A stretch of 15,479 nt of DNA from JAAXTT01 sp964530215 (GCA_964530215.1 CAZHAJ010000031.1:1-15479); one strand, 5' to 3'. Shown: positions 6,515-14,342, counted from the stretch's first letter. Notes: a model not told the origin generated them from the letters alone. A program made the numbers and translations.

Positions 6515-8521
6515 ATGGGCAAGCAAAATATTCAATTGCAACTTACAAAAATCATAACTGTTGTGTATTTAACAACTACAATTATAGCTTTTGCCTTTGT
6601 TTACATTGCCTTAAGCAATAAAGTACAAGAGTTAGGTCTAACTTTTTCTACTCAATATCTTTTAAAAGAAAAAAGTGTTATTTCCGGTCCCATTGAACGT
6701 GAGGTGGCGTTGGCACTTAAGTTGGCGGACACGCCAATTGTAAAACAATGGGCTGTAGATGAGGGGAATGATGCATTAAAAGAATTAGCATTAAGGGAGC
6801 TGGAGAATTATCGCAAGCATTTTCAAGACAGAAGCTACTTCTTTATAATTGATCAGTCAAAGAACTACTATTTCAATGATCAAGACGGCATAGATTTAGA
6901 AGAACACTATAAATATACGCTTGATAAGCTCGACAAGAATGATGAGTGGTATTTTAATACTATGACTAATACTGAACATTACTCATTAAACGTTAATGTT
7001 GATCGTGTTTTAAAAACAACTAAGGTATGGATAAACACAATAGTTTATGATGAAAATAATAATAAAATTGGCTTAGCAGGTACGGGTATTTCCTTAGACA
7101 CCTTTTTAGATGAATTTATCAACAACAGCAGTAAATATGTAACCCCGTTGTTTATTGATGAAAATGGTTTTATCATGGCTTATGAAGATGCAGAATACAT
7201 ACAGCATGCGGCGTTAATTCGAGAGCAAGCACAGTCAGAAAAAACTATATTTGAACTAATTGGAAATCAACAAATCCATCAAGTAAAAAATATTATGCAA
7301 CAGCTAAAAAACAGTGACAATAATGAGGAAACACACACTATACAGGTAAAGTTTGGACATGAAGATCGCATCGCTGCCCTAAGTTATTTACCTGCACTGG
7401 ACTGGTACATCGTAGTTTTACTGAACACCTCGGAGATTTTCAGCATCTGGGATTTTGCACCCACTATGGTTGTTTTACTAATGGCATTACTGGTAATTTC
7501 ATTGGCTATAATGTATTTTATTAGACGAATGATAATCTCCCCTATTAACGAATTAACCGATTTTTCTAAACAAATATCAAAGAAAAATTATCAGCATCGC
7601 CTAAAAATGAGTTCCAATAATGAGTTTCAACTATTGGCCAATTCATTTAACAATATGTCAAGGGAAATCCAGGATTATACTGCTAACCTTGAAAAGCAGG
7701 TGTCTATACGCACAGAAGAATTAACTCTAGCAAATGCAGAATTAAGTTGTAAAAATCAGAATCTAATTGACAATATTTCCTACGCACTATATTTACAACA
7801 AGCAATACTGCCAGAAGAAGATTTTTTAAGCAGTAAACTTACAGAACACTTTGTTTTATGGCTCCCTAAAGACATAGTCGGAGGTGACTTTTATTGGTTT
7901 AAGGAGTGTGAACAGCAGTTATTAATTGCTGTTATTGACTGCACTGGTCATGGAGTTCCAGGGGCATTAATGACTATGAATGCTAATGCTTTACTCAATA
8001 GGATAGTTGATATAGAGCACCAGCATTCACCAGCAGACATACTCAACCGCTTTGATATGGCAATGAGGGATGTTTTACGCAAAGATATGGATGAATTTCA
8101 ACGAGATGACGGTTTAGATATCAGTCTGTGTGCCATTGATAAGCATTCCGGTAAGATAACTTTTGCCGGTGCAGGTATGGATATGTTTTATGTTGATTTG
8201 GATAATCCAGATAATATTTTACACGTCAAGGGTGACAGATTCGGAATCGGATATAAGAGGCAGCGTCGCAGTATCCCCTTTACAAACAAACAAATTGAAT
8301 CTACAAAAGTGATTGTTTATTTAACCTCCGACGGCTATCTGGATCAAAATGGCGGACCTTTGAATAAGCGTTTTTCTAGACAAGGGTTTATTGAATTATT
8401 GAAAAGTGTTCAAGGGCAGGATTTATCTGTTCAGAGAGAAACGCTAAGACAGGAAATAGCAAAATATATGGACATAGAGCCACAGCGTGATGATATAACT
8501 GTAGTTGGCTTTCGTATTTGA
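6515..8521 (+). CDS. siaA: SiaA-like membrane sensor phosphatase (dCache, HAMP, PP2C/SpoIIE)
   Basis: 668 residues: a membrane helix (about 11-33), an extracytoplasmic sensor region (about 40-308) with dCache-like segments (YFFIIDQSKNYYF, WINTIVYDENNNKIGLAGTGISL), a second helix (about 317-337), a HAMP domain (about 338-390), a coiled coil (390-425) and a PP2C/SpoIIE phosphatase domain (about 430-668). Metal-binding phosphatase motifs are intact: DIVGGDFYW (D458), DCTGHGVPGALM (D475), TSDGYLDQ (D606) and QRDDITVV (D659/D660). By analogy with P. aeruginosa SiaA it removes phosphate from SiaC in response to an external ligand, switching on c-di-GMP synthesis. It starts 14 bases after siaC. Its ribosome binding site is weak (TAGGTG at 6498-6503), and an in-frame stop at 6494-6496 excludes an earlier start, so translation may depend on coupling to siaC. 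The ligand is unknown. Confidence 0.9.
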   Translation: MGKQNIQLQLTKIITVVYLTTTIIAFAFVYIALSNKVQELGLTFSTQYLLKEKSVISGPIEREVALALKLADTPIVKQWAVDEGNDALKELALRELENYRKHFQDRSYFFIIDQSKNYYFNDQDGIDLEEHYKYTLDKLDKNDEWYFNTMTNTEHYSLNVNVDRVLKTTKVWINTIVYDENNNKIGLAGTGISLDTFLDEFINNSSKYVTPLFIDENGFIMAYEDAEYIQHAALIREQAQSEKTIFELIGNQQIHQVKNIMQQLKNSDNNEETHTIQVKFGHEDRIAALSYLPALDWYIVVLLNTSEIFSIWDFAPTMVVLLMALLVISLAIMYFIRRMIISPINELTDFSKQISKKNYQHRLKMSSNNEFQLLANSFNNMSREIQDYTANLEKQVSIRTEELTLANAELSCKNQNLIDNISYALYLQQAILPEEDFLSSKLTEHFVLWLPKDIVGGDFYWFKECEQQLLIAVIDCTGHGVPGALMTMNANALLNRIVDIEHQHSPADILNRFDMAMRDVLRKDMDEFQRDDGLDISLCAIDKHSGKITFAGAGMDMFYVDLDNPDNILHVKGDRFGIGYKRQRRSIPFTNKQIESTKVIVYLTSDGYLDQNGGPLNKRFSRQGFIELLKSVQGQDLSVQRETLRQEIAKYMDIEPQRDDITVVGFRI

Positions 8522-8553
8522 CTTTAAGATAAAGGAGAAAGGTTTTAAGAATC

Positions 8554-9399
8554 GTGAATACAATTTTTGATTACCCTATTGATAAGATTATAAGTTCACG
8601 TATTTCAGTCAGAACATATTCAGACCAATCAGTACAACAGGAGCAAATAGTAAAAATTAAGGATTTTATCAACAAGCTTTCTAATCCGTTCAAAATAAAA
8701 GTGAAATTCACAATATTAAAATCCGATGAAACAAAAACTGCTAAGCTGGGAACTTATGGAGTTATAAAAGGGGCAAAAAATTATATCGGAGCAACAGTAA
8801 TTAACGGTGATTTTGCCTTAGAGGCCCTTGGATATGAATTCGAAAAGTTAATTTTATATTTAACTTCGTTGGGTCTTGGGACCTGCTGGCTTGGGGGCAC
8901 CTTTAAAAGAGGTGAGTTCGCAAGGGCAATGTCCATTAATGAAGATGAACTATTCCCCATAATATCTCCCTTTGGCTATGCAGCAGATAAAAAAAGCTTT
9001 GCGGATTCATTGGTTAGATTTATGGCCAAAGGTAACTCAAGAAAACCATGGTCCGATTTATTTTTTAATGAGAGTTTTAGCACGCCATTATCATTGTCTC
9101 AGGCAGGGGCTTATCAACGCGCACTGGAAATGGTACGAGTGGCACCGTCTGCTTCAAACAAACAACCTTGGCGGATTATCAAAGATAAGAAAATGTACCA
9201 TTTCTATGAAAATAAATCACCGGGTTACAGCAAAGCCTTTGGTTATGATATTCAGAGAATTGATATGGGGATCGCTGCTTGCCATTTTCATTTATCGGCA
9301 GCAGAAAAAGGTTTAATTGGTGAATATAAGAAAATATCTAATCCTTTAACTGATGTTCCCAATGGTAACCACTATGTTTTTTCATGGATACCGGAGTAG
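8554..9399 (+). CDS. Nitroreductase-like flavoprotein (TM1586 type)
   Basis: This 281-residue protein starts at GTG and follows the phosphatase gene after 32 bases. AAAGGAGAAAGG (8531-8542) is the purine-rich site before it, somewhat far from the start. It shows the two-lobe arrangement of the TM1586-type nitroreductase family. The N-terminal half has SSRISVRTYSDQSV and LTSLGLGTCWLGGTFKRGEF, and the C-terminal half has VRVAPSASNKQPWRII, the flavin-contacting SNKQPWR segment. No membrane or signal segment is seen. Substrate unknown; an FMN-dependent NAD(P)H oxidoreductase is expected. The close spacing suggests cotranscription with siaA or with the following dehydrogenase. An alternative +1 frame open at 8972-9316 is a shadow. 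Confidence 0.83.
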   Translation: MNTIFDYPIDKIISSRISVRTYSDQSVQQEQIVKIKDFINKLSNPFKIKVKFTILKSDETKTAKLGTYGVIKGAKNYIGATVINGDFALEALGYEFEKLILYLTSLGLGTCWLGGTFKRGEFARAMSINEDELFPIISPFGYAADKKSFADSLVRFMAKGNSRKPWSDLFFNESFSTPLSLSQAGAYQRALEMVRVAPSASNKQPWRIIKDKKMYHFYENKSPGYSKAFGYDIQRIDMGIAACHFHLSAAEKGLIGEYKKISNPLTDVPNGNHYVFSWIPE

Positions 9400-9439
9400 T
9401 CTTCAAACCATTCTTTCAAACTATTTAGAGGAGACCGGC

Positions 9440-10150
9440 ATGTTTAATAATAAAGTTGCTGTTGTTACGGGAGCAGCCAGTGGCATTGGTCAAACTATAT
9501 GTTCGGAATTCAAAAGAAGGGGTGCCCATGTATGCATTATCGATAAGTCACCTAATGATTATTTTGTTGGAGATCTTACTGAAGAAAAATCGTTGTTTGA
9601 ATTTGCTGACAAGGTAATCTCTGATTATGGCAGGGTAGACTATCTTATTAACAATGCTTGTGTTTCAATGGGTGGCATTAAGGACTGCTCTTATGACGAT
9701 TTTAACTATGTTCTAAAAACAGGAGTAACCGCTCCCTTTATGCTGGCAAAGCTGTTCCTCCGATATTTTAATGAAGGTGCATCCATTATAAACATCTCTT
9801 CTACCAGGGACAGAATGAGCCAGCCTAACACTGAGAGCTATACGTCAGCTAAAGGCGCCATAGCAGCGCTTACTCATGCCCTGGCTATAAGTCTGGCTGG
9901 AAAAGTTCGGGTAAATTCCATAAGTCCAGGATGGATTGACACCTTCAAAAACGAATTTACCGGTTCTGATAATGATCAACACCCTGCAGGCAGGGTTGGA
10001 AATCCCCTTGATGTTGCAAACCTCGTTCTGTTTCTTTGTAGTGATAATGCGGGCTTTATTACCGGTGAAAATATTACAGTTGACGGCGGGATGACAAAAT
10101 TGATGATTTATCATGGTGATCATGGTTGGATTTATAAAGGTGACAAGTAG
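9440..10150 (+). CDS. Short-chain dehydrogenase/reductase (SDR) family oxidoreductase
   Basis: A 236-residue classical SDR. The ATG at 9440 is chosen because AGAGGAGA (9427-9434) precedes it properly and the protein then begins directly with the first Rossmann strand; a longer frame from 9353 overlaps the nitroreductase gene. Residues: cofactor loop TGAASGIG (10-17), D46 in VGDL, NNAC (71-74; the usual last residue is Gly), Ser121 in NISST, catalytic Tyr134 and Lys138 in YTSAK, and SPGW (162-165). The tail after VDGGMTK is longer than in many SDRs (KLMIYHGDHGWIY). NAD(P)-dependent oxidation or reduction of an alcohol/carbonyl is expected; the substrate is unknown. It lies 40 bases after the nitroreductase gene, probably in one transcript. 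Confidence 0.88.
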   Translation: MFNNKVAVVTGAASGIGQTICSEFKRRGAHVCIIDKSPNDYFVGDLTEEKSLFEFADKVISDYGRVDYLINNACVSMGGIKDCSYDDFNYVLKTGVTAPFMLAKLFLRYFNEGASIINISSTRDRMSQPNTESYTSAKGAIAALTHALAISLAGKVRVNSISPGWIDTFKNEFTGSDNDQHPAGRVGNPLDVANLVLFLCSDNAGFITGENITVDGGMTKLMIYHGDHGWIYKGDK

Positions 10151-10171
10151 CAATCATGAAAAATTAATTAG

Positions 10172-10303
10172 GATTATTGTATAAACATTACTGTTAACAA
10201 CTGTCCTCCCAAAGGCATAGCCTATATTGACAGGGTTTCATTGTATGTCGCTGATAAAAATGTGAACGTTACAATTGCCGGCAGCCTTAGGTGCCCATGT
10301 TAA
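10172..10303 (+). pseudogene. Possible decayed reading frame or unrecognised leader
   Basis: Between the dehydrogenase stop and the next gene, one frame is open for 43 codons, from after TAG at 10169-10171 to TAA at 10301-10303. It reads like protein: NNCPPKGIAYIDRVSLYVAD, then VNVTIAGSLRCPC. It has no ATG and no ribosome binding site, only internal TTG and GTG codons. It may be the 3' remnant of a lost gene. I do not recognise a family, and chance is possible. Confidence 0.25.
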
Positions 10304-10327
10304 TGGTTTTCTTGAAGGAGGAATATT

Positions 10328-10543
10328 ATGAAGATCGGTGACATTGTCACCCGCAGAGTCTATGGTGAAGATATGCAATTTTGCATCCTGGGTTTTTATA
10401 CTGATCAAGATACCGGCGAAAGAGTGGCTATATTGGCACTACTGGATCCAAGTTTAATAACGGAGGCTGAAGTTCAGGAATTGGCTCCCATTACTGCAAG
10501 GCATTTATTTGCCCTAACCACTGCCGATACACGTCTCCATTAA
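10328..10543 (+). CDS. Small protein resembling the N-terminal domain of spore protease YabG
   Basis: 71 residues with a strong ribosome binding site, AAGGAGGA (10315-10322), 5 bases before ATG, and its own terminator directly after the stop, so it is very likely a real monocistronic gene. The opening KIGDIVTRRVYGEDMQFCIL, then VAILALLDPSLI and EVQELAPI, resemble the start of YabG, the sporulation coat-processing protease (K-x-GD-x-V-x-R-x-S/V-Y...D-x-x-F-x-I), a beta-barrel-like N-terminal region. The catalytic part of YabG is absent and the normal stop leaves no room for it. It could be a free-standing small domain or simply an uncharacterised conserved small protein. The similarity is from memory. 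Confidence 0.7.
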   Translation: MKIGDIVTRRVYGEDMQFCILGFYTDQDTGERVAILALLDPSLITEAEVQELAPITARHLFALTTADTRLH

Positions 10544-10546
10544 TGG

Positions 10547-10577
10547 AAAGCTGCTTTATAGCAGTTTTTTCTTTTTA
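10547..10577 (+). terminator. Rho-independent terminator after the small YabG-like gene
   Basis: AAAGCTGC (10547-10554) pairs with GCAGTTTT (10561-10568), with one G-T wobble and loop TTTATA. A long T-rich tract runs to about 10577. It begins three bases after the stop codon. Confidence 0.8.
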
Positions 10578-10675
10578 TAAAAGGAATAGGTATGCAAATA
10601 TGGAATTTAACCTATGATAATGATTAAATAAACTAATGGATTTCCTAATATCAAGATCAATTTGGAGGTGCCGTA

Positions 10676-12031
10676 ATGAATCTTGGTGCAGAAAATGATA
10701 TCAGAGTCGTTGGTGAAAAGGTGTTGCACTGGGCAACATCTAAAGGGGCAGATATGGCAGAGGTTTTCTTGAGCAATGACAGGGAATTGCAAATAAAAGT
10801 ACGAGAAGGCAAAGTGGAAACAATGAAGCTAGCGGGCGAAAGAGGCTTGAGTGTAAGATTGATGAAGGGAAGTCGGGTAGGATTTGCTTACACTTCCCTG
10901 CTGGACGAGAAAAACATTGAAAATGTGGTTGAGCAAGCTTTAGTAAATGCTTCCAGCACCGCGGACGACCCCTTCAGAATTTTGCCTCCGCCTTCATTCA
11001 AATACCCTAAACTGGATCTGTATGATAAAACCATTATTGATACCTCAGTGGAAGAAAAAATAGAGTTAGCAAAAAAAATGGAAACCACAGCTAAAAACTA
11101 TGATCCCAGGGTAAAAATTATCGAAGGTTCCATTTATACCGATGCCGAGACTGAAATAACGCTCATGAACAGCAAGGGAGTAGACCTAAATCACCGGGGG
11201 AATTATTGCGGTATATATATAGCCTTGGTGGCAGTACAGAACGAAGAAAGCCAGACCGGATTTGCTATAAATTATGGCTTGAAATATAAAGATTTGGACG
11301 CTGCATCAGCCGGAAGGGAGGCAGCGGAAAGAGCTATACGAATGCTGGGGGCAAAAACAGTACCTTCCCAAAAGTTGCCGGTGCTTTTGGAACCATATGT
11401 AGCAAACGGCTTCCTCGGTCTATTGGCACCTTCTTTAACTGCAGAGGCTGTTCAAAAGGGAAGATCACTTTTTGCCGGCAAGATGGGACAGGCCGTGGCA
11501 TCCGATAGGATAAACATTGTGGACGACGGTACACTGCAAGGAGGAATTGCCTCAATGCCTTTCGATGGTGAAGGTGTTGCGACATCTCGCACAGAATTAG
11601 TAAATGGCGGTTACCTTAAAGGGTTATTATACAACTCCTATACAGCGGAAAAAGACGGTGTGAAATCCACCGGTAATGGAGTAAGAAGCTCTTTTAAAGC
11701 AACCCCGGAGGTGGGAGCCACTAATCTTTTTATAGAAAAAGGCAGTTTTGAACCAAAAGAATTAATTTCAGGTCTGGATAAGGCTATCTATATTACTGAA
11801 GTTTTGGGTATGCATACTGCTAATCCAATATCCGGGGATTTTTCCTTGGGGGTAGCAGGCCTTATGATAGAAAAGGGGAAAATAACATACCCTGTAAGGG
11901 GTGTTGCTCTAGCCGGAAATATTATTGATATGATGAAAAAAATTGAAGCTGTGGGTAACGACTTGACTTTTTTTGGGGGGATGGGGGCACCAACCTTATT
12001 GATCAGCGAGATGGTACTTAGCGGTCATTAA
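10676..12031 (+). CDS. pmbA: TldE/PmbA-like protein of the TldD/PmbA protease family
   Basis: 451 residues, ATG with GGAGGTG (10664-10670) 5 bases before. The body shows the family pattern: VREGKVETMKLAGERGLSVRLMKGSRVGFAYTS near 40-75, then GREAAERAIRMLGAKTVPSQKLPVLLEP, then AVQKGRSLFAGKMGQAVAS. The C-terminal half contains FDGEGVATSRTELV and GVRSSFKATPEVGATNLF. There is no HExxxH zinc motif, so this is the non-catalytic TldE/PmbA partner rather than TldD. In Escherichia coli the TldD-TldE heterodimer degrades unfolded peptides and removes the leader of microcin B17. The usual tldD neighbour is absent here, so the catalytic partner must lie elsewhere or be missing. Located in the cytosol. Confidence 0.9.
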   Translation: MNLGAENDIRVVGEKVLHWATSKGADMAEVFLSNDRELQIKVREGKVETMKLAGERGLSVRLMKGSRVGFAYTSLLDEKNIENVVEQALVNASSTADDPFRILPPPSFKYPKLDLYDKTIIDTSVEEKIELAKKMETTAKNYDPRVKIIEGSIYTDAETEITLMNSKGVDLNHRGNYCGIYIALVAVQNEESQTGFAINYGLKYKDLDAASAGREAAERAIRMLGAKTVPSQKLPVLLEPYVANGFLGLLAPSLTAEAVQKGRSLFAGKMGQAVASDRINIVDDGTLQGGIASMPFDGEGVATSRTELVNGGYLKGLLYNSYTAEKDGVKSTGNGVRSSFKATPEVGATNLFIEKGSFEPKELISGLDKAIYITEVLGMHTANPISGDFSLGVAGLMIEKGKITYPVRGVALAGNIIDMMKKIEAVGNDLTFFGGMGAPTLLISEMVLSGH

Positions 12032-12112
12032 TAACTTAGTAATTCCCAAAAGACCGTTACTATGCTAAAATATTCCCGAAATAAAAAGTATTTTAAAGTT
12101 CAAGGAGCTTTT

Positions 12113-12544
12113 ATGAAAATACTGGTATTAAATGGCCCAAATTTAAACCTGTTAGGTAAAAGGGAGCCAGGTATTTACGGTTCAAAAACTTTGGCAGACA
12201 TCCAGCTGGAAATAAGTCACTTAGCTGATTCCCTTGATGTGGATGTTGATTTCAAACAGTCCAACCATGAGGGACAATTGGTGGATTGGCTACAACAGGC
12301 TCAGAACCACTACAAAGGAGTAATTCTAAACCCAGGAGCTTATGGACATTACAGCATTGCCCTTAGGGATGCAATTTCCTCAATATCAATACCAGTAGTT
12401 GAAGTACATATTTCAAATATTCATGCCCGGGAAGACTTTCGTAAAAATTCAGTAATATCTCCGGTTACGGCAGGACAAATATCCGGATTTGGAATATCAG
12501 GATATTTGCTGGGGCTCAGGGCAATAACAGAAATGACCAAGTAA
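12113..12544 (+). CDS. aroQ: Type II 3-dehydroquinate dehydratase
   Basis: Third step of the shikimate pathway: converts 3-dehydroquinate to 3-dehydroshikimate. The ATG at 12113 is preferred over the in-frame ATG at 12062 because AAGGAG (12102-12107) lies 5 bases before it and the protein then starts at the family's MKILVLNGPNLNLLG. The 143 residues are the normal length. Active-site residues visible: Arg17 (GKREP), Tyr22 (IYGSKT), Asn73 in ILNPGAYGHYS, His79, and EVHISNIHAREDFR (97-110). The loop reads AYGHYS where AYTHTS is common; His79 is kept. The enzyme acts as a dodecamer. It is followed after 22 bases by the peptidase gene. Confidence 0.96.
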   Translation: MKILVLNGPNLNLLGKREPGIYGSKTLADIQLEISHLADSLDVDVDFKQSNHEGQLVDWLQQAQNHYKGVILNPGAYGHYSIALRDAISSISIPVVEVHISNIHAREDFRKNSVISPVTAGQISGFGISGYLLGLRAITEMTK

Positions 12545-12566
12545 CTATCGACAGGATCTGATTATA

Positions 12567-13643
12567 TTGTATAAAAAACGTTTGCAGCTTGTAAGACAGA
12601 CAATGCTTAAAGAAGGTATAACTGCATTATATGTCACAAAACCTGAAAACAGATTTTATCTATCCGGATTTACCGGAACCAGCGGTTCTCTGATTATCAC
12701 CATGGATGAGGCAATACTAATTACTGATTTCAGGTATCGAGAACAAGCCATTGAGCAATCAACGCATACCAGAGTCGTTGTGGCCACAGGAAGTTATTTA
12801 AATACCATTGCTGAAATTGGTGAAAATTCTGACCTGAATCAATTTGGCGTTGAAGGTAGCCATATAACATATCAGCACTTTCAATTCCTCAAGGATAATC
12901 TTAAAAAGTATAATATACTGCCGCTTTACAATTTTCTGGAGAAAATCAGAATTATCAAGGATACCGATGAAGTTGCAAAATTGGCAAAGGCGGCTGCCCT
13001 GGCAGATAAAACAATGGATATGATTTTTCCATTAATTAAAGAAGGGATTTCTGAAAAAGAGCTTTCGTTGGAAATAGAGTTTTTCTTTAAGAGAAATGGT
13101 GCCCAAGCTCTGGCCTTTAATATGATTGTCGCTTCCGGTACAAGATCCGCTATGCCTCATGGAACTGCTACAAATAAAAAGTTGATGGTGGGAGAACTTT
13201 TAACTATGGACTTTGGAGCCCTTCTTGATGGATATAATTCTGATATAACTCGCACAGTTGCTGTGGGCAGTAAAGACAAAAAAATGAACGAACTATACAA
13301 AATCGTTTTGGAAGCACAGTTGACAGGAATTGAAAAGGTGCGGGAGGGAGTATTAGCTTCAGAAGTGGATAAGGCTACCAGGGAGGTTATACAACGATAT
13401 GGTTATGGAGATTTTTTCGGACACAGTACCGGGCATGGAATTGGATTGGAGATACATGAAAATCCCAAGCTATCCGGAAATGATAGTACTATTTTAAAAA
13501 ATGGTATGGTGATTACGGTGGAACCTGGGATTTATCTGCCTGGTTGGGGTGGTATAAGAATAGAAGACACAGTGTTAGTTGAAGATAATGGCTACAGCTT
13601 ATTAACCGCTACACCCAAAGAACACTTGATGGTGTGCGGATAA
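12567..13643 (+). CDS. M24-family Xaa-Pro aminopeptidase/dipeptidase
   Basis: 358 residues. The TTG start at 12567 has only a weak site, AGGAT (12553-12557). It is chosen because family members begin about here (YKKRLQLVRQTMLKEGITALYVTKPENRFYLSGF); the in-frame ATG at 12603 would delete the first helix. A creatinase-like N-terminal domain (1-125) precedes the pita-bread catalytic domain. Its five metal ligands are present: Asp215 and Asp226 in MDFGALLDGYNSDITRT, His290 in GHSTGHGIGLEIHE, Glu319 in VEPGIY and Glu333 in GIRIEDT. His198 lies in SAMPHGT. It hydrolyses peptides with proline in second position, in the cytosol. The gene sits between aroQ and efp, a common arrangement in Clostridia. 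Confidence 0.93.
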   Translation: MYKKRLQLVRQTMLKEGITALYVTKPENRFYLSGFTGTSGSLIITMDEAILITDFRYREQAIEQSTHTRVVVATGSYLNTIAEIGENSDLNQFGVEGSHITYQHFQFLKDNLKKYNILPLYNFLEKIRIIKDTDEVAKLAKAAALADKTMDMIFPLIKEGISEKELSLEIEFFFKRNGAQALAFNMIVASGTRSAMPHGTATNKKLMVGELLTMDFGALLDGYNSDITRTVAVGSKDKKMNELYKIVLEAQLTGIEKVREGVLASEVDKATREVIQRYGYGDFFGHSTGHGIGLEIHENPKLSGNDSTILKNGMVITVEPGIYLPGWGGIRIEDTVLVEDNGYSLLTATPKEHLMVCG

Positions 13644-13701
13644 ACACAAAGGGTTAATCACAATTATTTATATAGTTAATAATATTAAAGGAGATGAAGA
13701 A

Positions 13702-14259
13702 ATGCTTTCCACCAATGATTTTAAAACCGGAGTAACTCTGGAACTAGACGGTGAAGTTTACCAAATCATTGACTTTCAACATGTCAAACCCGGAAAGGGC
13801 GCAGCTTTTGTACGCTGCAAGCTGAGAAATATGCAGAACGGAGCGGTTATAGAGAAAACCTTCAACCCGGGAGACAAATTTCCTAAAGGCAGGGTAGATC
13901 GCAGAGAGTTTCAATATCTATACAATGATGGGTCTGAGTATAATTTTATGGATATGGAAACTTTCGATCAAACAATGCTGTCAACCGACTTGCTGGGAGA
14001 TGCCGTAAGATATCTTAAAGAAAATATGATAATTAGTGTTTTAATATTCCATGGAAAACCCATCGGTGTTGATCTGCCAAATTGTGTAGAGCTGGAAGTT
14101 ATAGAAACAGACCCTGGAATAAAAGGTGATACTGCCAGTGGCGGCTCTAAACCGGCAACATTGGAAACCGGATATGTTATCCAAGTACCGTTTTTCATTA
14201 ATACCGGAGATATTTTACAGATAGATACCAGGACAGGTCAATATCTAAAGAGAGCATAA
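13702..14259 (+). CDS. efp: Elongation factor P
   Basis: 185 residues, ATG preceded by AAAGGAGATG (13687-13696). EF-P binds the ribosome between the P and E sites and relieves stalling at polyproline runs. Domain I (1-65) starts STNDFKTGVTLELDGEVYQIIDFQHVKPGKGAAFVR. The tip lysine that is modified in many bacteria is Lys32, in the KPGKGAAF loop. Domains II and III follow, with the signature KGDTASGGSKPATLETGYVIQVPFFINTGD and a normal C-terminus, YLKRA. It lies 58 bases after the peptidase gene and is followed by its own terminator. Which lysine modification system this organism uses is not visible here. Confidence 0.98.
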   Translation: MLSTNDFKTGVTLELDGEVYQIIDFQHVKPGKGAAFVRCKLRNMQNGAVIEKTFNPGDKFPKGRVDRREFQYLYNDGSEYNFMDMETFDQTMLSTDLLGDAVRYLKENMIISVLIFHGKPIGVDLPNCVELEVIETDPGIKGDTASGGSKPATLETGYVIQVPFFINTGDILQIDTRTGQYLKRA

Positions 14260-14284
14260 TTAACGTATATTTTTTTAAGATGAG

Positions 14285-14306
14285 GGCGGCTTTGGCCGCC
14301 ATTTTT
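14285..14306 (+). terminator. Rho-independent terminator after efp
   Basis: GGCGGC (14285-14290) and GCCGCC (14295-14300) form a 6-bp all-GC stem with loop TTTG, followed by ATTTTT (14301-14306). It marks the end of the aroQ-peptidase-efp unit. Confidence 0.88.
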
Positions 14307-14342
14307 CAATCTGTAACCGTCCCCAAATCGAAGGAGACTTAA

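Noticed and set aside
8972..9316. 114-codon open frame inside the nitroreductase gene
   Set aside because: The translation shows no domain pattern and lies wholly inside a well-supported gene in another frame.
9353..9439. Upstream extension of the dehydrogenase frame starting at 9353
   Set aside because: It overlaps the end of the nitroreductase gene, lacks a ribosome binding site, and the ATG at 9440 has a good one and begins exactly at the first Rossmann strand.
10676..12031. Reading the TldD/PmbA-family gene as the active protease TldD
   Set aside because: The HExxxH zinc-binding motif required for TldD is absent, and the AVQKGRS region matches the TldE/PmbA side.
12062..12112. In-frame earlier ATG for aroQ
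   Set aside because: It would add 17 residues not found in the family, and AAGGAG sits just before the ATG at 12113.
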